Of a stretch of DNA of 64,000 bases, positions 58,830-64,000 are shown one piece after another. The DNA is taken from the NCBI RefSeq assembly GCF_041893525.1, contig NZ_CP169068.1; one strand, written 5' to 3'. Each line of letters begins with the position of its first letter. Position 1 is the stretch's first letter. The notes beneath the pieces were generated by a model. The model did no database searches. It was given only the letters and a program-made list of their open reading frames with translations, and was not told where the DNA came from. The stretch is from Phaeobacter bryozoorum (GTDB lineage Bacteria; Pseudomonadota; Alphaproteobacteria; Rhodobacterales; Rhodobacteraceae). Position numbers and translations under genes: made by a program.

Positions 58830-58895
58830 GAGTTTCCAACGGAAACTCTGGCCTGTGGTGAGTGGTGACAGGTGGTTTTCGCTAGAAAATCACCG
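58830..58895 (+). promoter_or_regulatory. Conserved 3' UTR hairpins of tuf copy 2
   Basis: The first hairpin (58830-58848, GAGTTTCC-AAC-GGAAACTC) is identical to that of copy 1. The second (58871-58894, GGTGGTTTTC-GCTA-GAAAATCACC) differs in loop and lower stem from copy 1, yet pairing is kept. Confidence 0.55.
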
Positions 58896-58920
58896 AGCGC
58901 CACTCAGGTGAGAAAATAGA

Positions 58921-58949
58921 AAGGCCGCTCCAACCGGGGCGGCCTTTTT
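58921..58949 (+). terminator. Rho-independent terminator of tuf copy 2
   Basis: Arms AAGGCCGC (58921-58928) and GCGGCCTT (58939-58946), followed by a T tract, are the same as after copy 1. It ends the str operon before the inserted membrane-protein gene, so rpsJ needs its own promoter. Confidence 0.92.
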
Positions 58950-59112
58950 CTATGTGGCGCGAGGCTCTTCGGGAGTCGGTAGCCCTGATGCTGCGCCTTG
59001 AATTGCGCACGCATAGGTGGCTAAGAGGGTGTCAAAATCACGCCATAATAGTTTCACATTCCAAGCGGTTTCCTCCGCCAAGAAAGGGGAAAGCTTTTAG
59101 GGAGTTCTTTGA

Positions 59113-60306
59113 ATGGGACGTTTAATTTATTTGTTTCTGATCGCCCCTTGGTGGGTATACGCAGCTGCTGCCGCAGGTTTCTTGTATTTGAGTGAGCAAG
59201 TTTATCAGAACGAGTTGAAAGAACAGGCCGATGCCACAGCTGCGTTGGCCCAGCCGATTCCGGGCCGGGTGGATTTGTCTGCTTTTGACAGGCAGAGCGA
59301 TGTCGGTCTGGCGGACGAGGTTCACATTGGTGGGTGGATCAATACGAATTTCAATTATCATCTTCGCAAGACCAAGAAAGGCAGCGTCCGCACAGAAGGG
59401 TATATGTATGTGCTGCAAGGCGCCGCTGACACTTCGAGCACTAAACAGGTCCGTGCCATTATTTTGATGTCGGAGCGTGAGAAAGCTGATTTCATCAGCC
59501 GAATCTCCGAGTTTCAGGTCCCTGGTAAGCTGGACGAGACTGGGCATTCGTACTTTGCGTTCAATGGTGTGAGCACCAATGCAGGATCTTTTTCAGACCT
59601 TGTTAACGATGCCTTCAAAGAACAGGGGCTGACGAAGGGCCCGGACTTCATAGTCGTCGAGCCTTTTTGGGAAGGCCGGGAAAAGGGATTGACCTATGCG
59701 GGCGATCCTCAAAGGTTGCGCGGGAAGTTGTGGAAGCTTTCCGGCGTTCTGCTTGTACTGGCAGCGATCAAATTCGGATTGGCTCGCCGTAGCAAGCAGC
59801 GGCAGAGCGAACGGGACGCTGCCAGTGTCGAACGGGCAATCTTCGCCAGTTCTCCCATCGCCAGTGCTGGCGAGAAAGGTGCCCGGTTTGGCAGGCCGGA
59901 CCCTGGAGTGTCTCAGCCGAAAACGCTGCGCCAGACTGCAGCAAGAGTGCAGAAAACGTTACCTGAGCGGTCCAGTCCTGAACTGCAGTCCGAGGAAGAA
60001 GGGGAGGCCCATGGATTGGCAAAAGCAGGGTTTATGCAGCGATTTACCCAGGCGTCCAGAAAATCCCAGATGATCCTCTTGGGGATGGTTTTTATTCTTC
60101 CGTTTTGCGTAATGAAACCCGCCTTTGGAGGGATGGTTCTGCCTATCGCGTTTATGGTCTACATCTACTGGTCAATTGGCGCGAAGGCTGCGTCATCTGT
60201 ACGGGAGGCGTTGGAGGAGGTTGGCCTTCTCAAACCCAGAATCTCCCGCTTAGCAAAGCAGGACCCTTTCAGCCGACTGGAAGCCCAAGCAAGGAATTTC
60301 CGATAG
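59113..60306 (+). CDS. Unknown membrane protein inserted between tuf and rpsJ
   Basis: I do not recognise this 397-residue protein. It has an N-terminal membrane helix (about LIYLFLIAPWWVYAAAAAGFLYL). An extracytoplasmic domain of about 175 residues follows (DEVHIGGWINTNFNYHLRKTKKGSVRTEGYMYVLQGAADTSSTKQVRAIILMSEREKADFISRISEF). A second helix lies near residue 210 (LSGVLLVLAAIKFGLA), then a basic/low-complexity cytosolic stretch and two C-terminal helices (ILLGMVFILPFCVMKPAF and VLPIAFMVYIYWSIG). AGGGAG precedes the ATG. It is monocistronic, between a terminator and the rpsJ promoter, and slightly poorer in G+C than its neighbours. Confidence 0.75.
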   Translation: MGRLIYLFLIAPWWVYAAAAAGFLYLSEQVYQNELKEQADATAALAQPIPGRVDLSAFDRQSDVGLADEVHIGGWINTNFNYHLRKTKKGSVRTEGYMYVLQGAADTSSTKQVRAIILMSEREKADFISRISEFQVPGKLDETGHSYFAFNGVSTNAGSFSDLVNDAFKEQGLTKGPDFIVVEPFWEGREKGLTYAGDPQRLRGKLWKLSGVLLVLAAIKFGLARRSKQRQSERDAASVERAIFASSPIASAGEKGARFGRPDPGVSQPKTLRQTAARVQKTLPERSSPELQSEEEGEAHGLAKAGFMQRFTQASRKSQMILLGMVFILPFCVMKPAFGGMVLPIAFMVYIYWSIGAKAASSVREALEEVGLLKPRISRLAKQDPFSRLEAQARNFR

Positions 60307-60414
60307 CGCAAGTCAGGGCGGTTGGCCTGACTGCCCTAACTATCTGGACAAGATGATAATCAAACCCCAAACCCGTCGCCCGTCCCAAACGCAAACGTAT
60401 CGGTGCGGAACCCC

Positions 60415-60489
60415 TTGCCACACACGGCTATCAGGCGTATACGGCGCCATCCCGCACTGCGGGGCAAAGGCGGGGTGATTCCCGCCTTT
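60415..60489 (+). promoter_or_regulatory. Predicted promoter and leader hairpin of rpsJ (S10 operon)
   Basis: TTGCCA (60415-60420), exactly 17 bases and TATACG (60438-60443) form a good promoter with the same -10 as rpsL. A hairpin AAAGGCGGG / CCCGCCTTT (60466-60474, 60481-60489) follows about 20 bases after the expected start. It is a possible site for L4-type feedback or attenuation; that role is inferred. Confidence 0.65.
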
Positions 60490-60561
60490 TGGGTTCGATG
60501 AGGGTGCGCGGTGGTCGCTTGCCCTCCTCTCAACCCCAACGCCTGAAAAAAAGGCATGACT

Positions 60562-60876
60562 ATGCAAAGCCAAAATATCCGTATCCGGCTGAAGGCATTC
60601 GACTTCCGCGTACTGGACGCCAGCACGCAGGAAATCGTGAACACTGCCAAGCGGACCGGCGCGCAGGTGCGCGGCCCGATCCCCCTGCCGAACAAGATTG
60701 AGAAATTCACCGTTCTGCGTGGCCCGCACGTTGACAAGAAATCTCGTGACCAGTTCGAGATCCGCACCCACAAGCGGCTCCTGGACATCGTTGATCCGAC
60801 CCCCCAGACCGTGGACGCGCTGATGAAGCTCGACCTCGCCGCTGGTGTGGACGTCGAAATCAAGCTGCAATCCTAA
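60562..60876 (+). CDS. rpsJ: 30S ribosomal protein S10 (NusE)
   Basis: S10 is part of the 30S head and, as NusE, joins NusG with the ribosome. The 104-residue protein reads MQSQNIRIRLKAFDFRVLDASTQEIVNTAKRTGAQVRGPIPLPNKIEKFTVLRGPHVDKKSRDQFEIRTHKRLLDIVDPTPQTVDALMKLDLAAGVDVEIKLQS. An ATG two codons earlier is possible, but AAAGG is better spaced from 60562. It is the first gene of the S10 operon. Confidence 0.97.
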   Translation: MQSQNIRIRLKAFDFRVLDASTQEIVNTAKRTGAQVRGPIPLPNKIEKFTVLRGPHVDKKSRDQFEIRTHKRLLDIVDPTPQTVDALMKLDLAAGVDVEIKLQS

Positions 60877-60893
60877 GATCGGAGGGTAAACAT

Positions 60894-61607
60894 ATGCGCT
60901 CTGGTATTATCGCAAAGAAAGTCGGCATGACCCGGCTGTTCCTCGAAGACGGCAAGCAGGTTCCTGTGACCGTTCTTCAGCTGGACGGCCTGCAAGTGAC
61001 CGCACAGCGCACCGAGGAAAAAGACGGCTACACCGCCGTTCAGCTCGGCGCAGGTTCGGCCAAGGTCAAGCGCGTCTCCAAAGCCATGCGCGGCCACTTC
61101 GCAGCAGCGAAGGTTGAGCCCAAGCGCAAGCTGGTTGAGTTCCGCGTGCCTGCGGACGCCCTGATCGAAGTGGGCGCGGAAATCTCCGCCGAGCACTTCC
61201 TCGAAGGTCAGAAGGTAGACGTGACCGGCACCTCCATCGGTAAAGGTTTTGCCGGTGCGATGAAGCGTTGGAACTTCGGTGGTCTGCGCGCCTCGCACGG
61301 TGTGTCGATCTCCCACCGTTCCCACGGTTCGACCGGTCAGTGTCAGGATCCCGGCAAGGTTTTCAAAGGCAAGAAAATGGCCGGCCACATGGGTGCTGCC
61401 CGCGTGACCACTCAGAACCTTGAAGTCGTCAAGACCGACGCCGATCGTGGCCTGATCATGATCAAAGGCGCCGTTCCCGGCTCCAAAGGTGGCTGGGTCA
61501 CCGTCAAAGACGCCGTGAAAAAGAAAGCCCCCGAAGGTCTGCCTTTCCCGGCAGCTCTGAAGTCGGCTGCAGCGGAAGAAGTCTCCGCGGAAGGTGGTGA
61601 AGCATGA
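60894..61607 (+). CDS. rplC: 50S ribosomal protein L3
   Basis: L3 lies near the peptidyl-transferase centre. The 237-residue protein starts MRSGIIAKKVGMTRLFLEDGKQVPVTVLQLDG and has the conserved GFAGAMKRWNFGGLRASHGVSISHRSHGSTGQCQDPGKVFKGKKMAGHMGAARVTTQNLEVV. The Ala/Glu-rich tail (AAEEVSAEGGEA) is an extension common in alphaproteobacteria. The stop overlaps the rplD ATG. Confidence 0.98.
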   Translation: MRSGIIAKKVGMTRLFLEDGKQVPVTVLQLDGLQVTAQRTEEKDGYTAVQLGAGSAKVKRVSKAMRGHFAAAKVEPKRKLVEFRVPADALIEVGAEISAEHFLEGQKVDVTGTSIGKGFAGAMKRWNFGGLRASHGVSISHRSHGSTGQCQDPGKVFKGKKMAGHMGAARVTTQNLEVVKTDADRGLIMIKGAVPGSKGGWVTVKDAVKKKAPEGLPFPAALKSAAAEEVSAEGGEA

Positions 61608-62221
61608 AACTTGATGTGATCAAACTGGACGGCGGCAAAGCCGGCGACATCGAGCTGGATGCAGAGCTGTTCGGCCTGGAGCCGCGCACCGACATCCTGC
61701 ACCGTGTGGTGCGCTGGCAGCGTAACAACGCGCAGGCCGGTACCCACAAGGTCAAGACGCGGTCCGAGACCTCCTACTCGACCAAGAAGATCTATCGCCA
61801 GAAGGGCACCGGCGGCGCACGCCACGGTGACCGTAATGCGCCGATCTTCCGCAAGGGTGGTGTCTACAAGGGTCCGACCCCGCGTTCGCACGGCCACGAG
61901 CTGACCAAGAAATTCCGCAAGCTGGGTCTGCGCCACGCGCTGTCCGCCAAGGCAAAAGCGGGTGAACTGGTCGTTATCGAAAACGCCGATTCCGAAGGCA
62001 AGACCGCCGCTCTGGCCAAACAGGTCAAGGACCTGGGCTGGAAGCGCGCGCTGGTCATCGATGGTGCATCCGTGAACGAGGGCTTCGCCCGCGCCGCGCG
62101 CAACATCGAAGGTCTGGATATCCTGCCGACAATGGGCGCAAACGTCTATGACATCCTGAAGCGTGACACCCTGGTGCTCACCAAAGCAGGTGTCGAAGCA
62201 CTGGAGGCTCGCCTGAAATGA
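61604..62221 (+). CDS. rplD: 50S ribosomal protein L4
   Basis: L4 lines the exit tunnel and in E. coli represses the S10 operon. The 205-residue protein has HRVVRWQRNNAQAGTHKVKTRSETSYSTKKIYRQKGTGGARHGDRNAPIFRKGGVYKGPTPRSHGHELTKKFRKLGLRHALSAK, the tunnel loop. It overlaps rplC and rplW by four bases each. Confidence 0.98.
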   Translation: MKLDVIKLDGGKAGDIELDAELFGLEPRTDILHRVVRWQRNNAQAGTHKVKTRSETSYSTKKIYRQKGTGGARHGDRNAPIFRKGGVYKGPTPRSHGHELTKKFRKLGLRHALSAKAKAGELVVIENADSEGKTAALAKQVKDLGWKRALVIDGASVNEGFARAARNIEGLDILPTMGANVYDILKRDTLVLTKAGVEALEARLK

Positions 62222-62514
62222 GCGCGAAGGCAGAACACTACGACGTGATCCGCAAGCCGATCATCACCGAAAAAGCAACCATGGCATCCGAAACCGGTGC
62301 GGTAGTCTTTGAAGTGGCGATCGACTCCAACAAACCCCAGATCAAAGAAGCCGTTGAGGCGCTCTTTGGTGTGAAGGTCAAAGCGGTCAACACCACCATC
62401 ACCAAGGGTAAGGTCAAGCGTTTCCGCGGCCAGCTGGGCAAGCGTAAAGACGTGAAAAAAGCCTACGTCACCCTGGAAGAAGGCAACACCATCGACGTGT
62501 CCACCGGACTCTGA
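62218..62514 (+). CDS. rplW: 50S ribosomal protein L23
   Basis: L23 sits at the tunnel exit and docks trigger factor and SRP. The 98-residue protein has YDVIRKPIITEKATMASETGAVVFEVAIDSNKPQIKEAVEALFGVKVKAVNTTITKGKVKRFRGQLGKRKDVKKAYVTLEEGNTID. Normally rplB follows at once; here a terminator and another gene lie in between. Confidence 0.98.
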   Translation: MSAKAEHYDVIRKPIITEKATMASETGAVVFEVAIDSNKPQIKEAVEALFGVKVKAVNTTITKGKVKRFRGQLGKRKDVKKAYVTLEEGNTIDVSTGL

Positions 62515-62537
62515 GATCTGTTTGTCTGAGACTTAAG

Positions 62538-62567
62538 AAGGCCCCTGCGAAAGCGGGGGCCTTTTTC
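62538..62567 (+). terminator. Rho-independent terminator after rplW, inside the S10 operon
   Basis: An eleven-pair stem (62538-62548 with 62553-62563, core GGCCCC / GGGGCC) with a GAAA loop is followed by TTTTT. It should split the S10 operon between rplW and rplB. Confidence 0.9.
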
Positions 62568-62691
62568 GTTGGGGGGCGAAAAGAGTAGATGCAACCAAGT
62601 CCTCTAGTGACTATGGTGTTCAATTATGGATGGATTTCGAGTTCATTGTTTGCGGTTTAGAGTGTTCCAGCGAAAAGAGTTGTGAGGATAG

Positions 62692-63549
62692 ATGTCTTTG
62701 ACTATTGCGGATATTGGCACCCTGGTCGCGGCAGTTGCCGCAGTTTTGTCGTTGGTCTGGGCCATCGTTCTGTGGAAGCGCCAAAAAGTCCATGAGGAGC
62801 TCCAGGAGTTTAGAAAGGACCTTTCGGACTTCAGGGGTGCCTTAGCTCTATTTTGTGACTATGTGGGCGATACATCCGCAATCGAAGCGGGGAATCTGTC
62901 GGCTTTCCGCCTGCTCGAGATGGCACATACTCGTGAGCCTATAGATCTGAAGTCATTTCTTAGACGGTGTGACAAAACCGAAGTAATTATGGGTTCAATC
63001 ATATTTGGCCATCAGAAATCAGGACTTTGCCAGGAAAAGAAAACCACTTTGGCTGGAATTCAAATGTCAGCAGGCAAGCATAACGAGGCATTCCCAATAA
63101 CGGCTTTGTTGCTCGGAACTGTATCTGCTTTTTTGGGGCGCACCATTGATATCAACGTACCGTTGAGAGTTTTCGACGAAAGTAAGGAAGCTTTTGAGAA
63201 GCTCTTGGAGCAGATTGAGGACGATTTGGACGAGGGAATGCTGTTTTCTGTGCTGTCGGATTATTTTACTCAGCTCGGAGGTCACGGCTCGCCACAGAAC
63301 GCGAGATCCATCCTACTTGTTAGGCAGCTCGTTGAGTTAATCATTTCAAATTACCTTACACGCACTGATCGCCAATTGTTGCAGGCGTCTCGGCACGAAA
63401 AGCGCTTTCGATCCAAAGGCCTTGAACTGACGTCAACATACAATGGTGATATCACAAAACTCTCAGAGGCTTACGAGAAGATGTTAGTCAATAGTGACTG
63501 GACGGCATTGGTTGAACAGCGGACCAAACTAAACGAAGTGTACTCATAA
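62692..63549 (+). CDS. Unknown membrane-anchored protein inserted between rplW and rplB
   Basis: I do not recognise this 285-residue protein. One N-terminal membrane helix (about IADIGTLVAAVAAVLSLVWAIVLW) is followed by a charged, probably coiled-coil stretch (KRQKVHEELQEFRKDLSDFRGAL). A soluble, mostly helical cytosolic domain follows (FRLLEMAHTREPIDLKSFLRRCDKTEVIMGSII, then SKEAFEKLLEQIEDDLDEGMLFSVLSDYF). Base use differs from the flanking ribosomal genes: 27 of 60 bases at 63121-63180 are G or C, against 38 of 60 at 61621-61680. GAGGAT precedes the ATG. This suggests a transferred gene. Confidence 0.75.
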   Translation: MSLTIADIGTLVAAVAAVLSLVWAIVLWKRQKVHEELQEFRKDLSDFRGALALFCDYVGDTSAIEAGNLSAFRLLEMAHTREPIDLKSFLRRCDKTEVIMGSIIFGHQKSGLCQEKKTTLAGIQMSAGKHNEAFPITALLLGTVSAFLGRTIDINVPLRVFDESKEAFEKLLEQIEDDLDEGMLFSVLSDYFTQLGGHGSPQNARSILLVRQLVELIISNYLTRTDRQLLQASRHEKRFRSKGLELTSTYNGDITKLSEAYEKMLVNSDWTALVEQRTKLNEVYS

Positions 63550-63597
63550 TGCAAATACTATTGCTTAAAACACATGATGGGTAGCTGAACTCCCCCA

Positions 63598-63680
63598 TTG
63601 CCACCCCTCCCATCCTCTGCTAAGCCGCACCAATCCTGACGACCCCGGATTCGCTCCGGGGTTATTACGTTTGTCAGGAT
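63598..63680 (+). promoter_or_regulatory. Predicted promoter and nested leader stem upstream of rplB
   Basis: TTGCCA (63598-63603), 17 C-rich bases and TAAGCC (63621-63626) form a candidate promoter. A nested stem follows at once: outer ATCCTGAC / GTCAGGAT (63633-63640, 63673-63680), inner CCCCGGA / TCCGGGG (63643-63649, 63655-63661). The inner hairpin could also end the upstream gene. The 277-base gap 63550-63826 has no gene. Confidence 0.5.
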
Positions 63681-63826
63681 GTTCGAACCTGGGGACCTTC
63701 GGGGCCCTATAATCTGGCCACCCTAGTAGGGCGTCTCATTGTGGGACAACCGGGCGGGGGGCTTACACATAGCGGGCCCAAAGACAAAAACCTAAGGGTC
63801 TGCACGCTAAACGGAAGACAGAAAGC

Positions 63827-64000
63827 ATGGCACTCAAGTCGTATAAGCCGACGACGCCGGGCCAGCGTGGGCTGGTTCTGATCGACCGTTCGGAGCTTTG
63901 GAAAGGGCGTCCGGTCAAATCTCTCACTGAGGGTCTGACCAAATCGGGCGGCCGGAACAACACCGGACGGATCACTTCACGTCGTCGTGGCGGCGGCGCA
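63827..64000 (+). CDS. rplB: 50S ribosomal protein L2, N-terminal part (3' end outside window)
   Basis: The first 58 codons of L2 are visible: MALKSYKPTTPGQRGLVLIDRSELWKGRPVKSLTEGLTKSGGRNNTGRITSRRRGGGA. L2 supports subunit joining and peptidyl transfer. The frame is open to the last base of the window. The S10 operon presumably continues with rpsS and rplV. Confidence 0.97.
   Translation, partial: MALKSYKPTTPGQRGLVLIDRSELWKGRPVKSLTEGLTKSGGRNNTGRITSRRRGGGA

Noticed and set aside
62692..63549. Inserted gene as a phage-defence effector (membrane helix plus coiled coil)
   Set aside because: The layout would fit some effectors, but no catalytic or sensing motif and no partner gene is visible, so no such claim is made.

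Overview
The window looks like a chromosomal segment of a Rhodobacteraceae (roseobacter-type) alphaproteobacterium, close in flavour to Phaeobacter, Ruegeria or Leisingera. The basis is the G+C-rich coding, the gene order pckA / chvI-chvG-hprK-rapZ-EIIA-ptsH, the pdxJ-acpS-lepB-rnc-era-recO run, a methylsuccinyl-CoA-dehydrogenase-like acyl-CoA dehydrogenase, and several small families typical of that group. This placement comes from reading the sequence; no search was run.

Layout. 1-6138 (+): 3' end of a RelA/SpoT gene, a frameshifted DUF2062 gene, then pdxJ, acpS, lepB, rnc, era, a DUF1491 gene and recO, closely packed. 6122-10273: META-like lipoprotein and acyl-CoA dehydrogenase on minus, TauE/SafE and cation-efflux transporters on plus. 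10294-17624: pckA (minus) divergent from the ChvI/ChvG two-component system and a partial PTS regulatory chain (HprK, RapZ, EIIA, HPr), ending with an acyltransferase. 17745-24100: mostly minus-strand genes for beta-oxidation and electron transfer (3-hydroxybutyryl-CoA dehydrogenase, etfA, etfB), a PduO-type adenosyltransferase, an SDR and an SH3 protein. 24414-29867: parC, a lipoprotein, the first tuf gene and a frameshifted DUF374 acyltransferase.

From 29984 to the end lies the transcription/translation supercluster: tRNA-Trp, secE, nusG, rplK, rplA, rplJ, rplL, rpoB, rpoC, then rpsL, rpsG, fusA, the second tuf, rpsJ, rplC, rplD, rplW and the start of rplB. Non-ribosomal DNA interrupts it in several places: a TPR/O-GlcNAc-transferase-like gene between tRNA-Trp and secE; a DUF6525-like gene between nusG and rplK; an accessory block of about 8.5 kb between rpoC and rpsL (decayed LysR and aldo/keto reductase genes, AraC and two SDRs, two related rhamnosyltransferase-like genes and a DMT transporter); an unknown membrane protein between tuf and rpsJ; and an A+T-richer unknown membrane protein between rplW and rplB. 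The last two interruptions end next to candidate promoters for rpsJ and rplB, so the ribosomal transcripts appear to be restarted there.

Five genes are visibly broken. DUF2062 and DUF374 each lack one base in a homopolymer. The LysR gene has one in-frame TAG where Trp is expected. The aldo/keto reductase has three indels and a TAG. No CRISPR array, prophage, insertion sequence or rRNA gene was seen. No clear new biological system was found. The best leads are the interruptions of the S10 region with their restart promoters, the two sequence-identical tuf genes with a covarying 3' UTR hairpin, and the O-GlcNAc-transferase-like gene.
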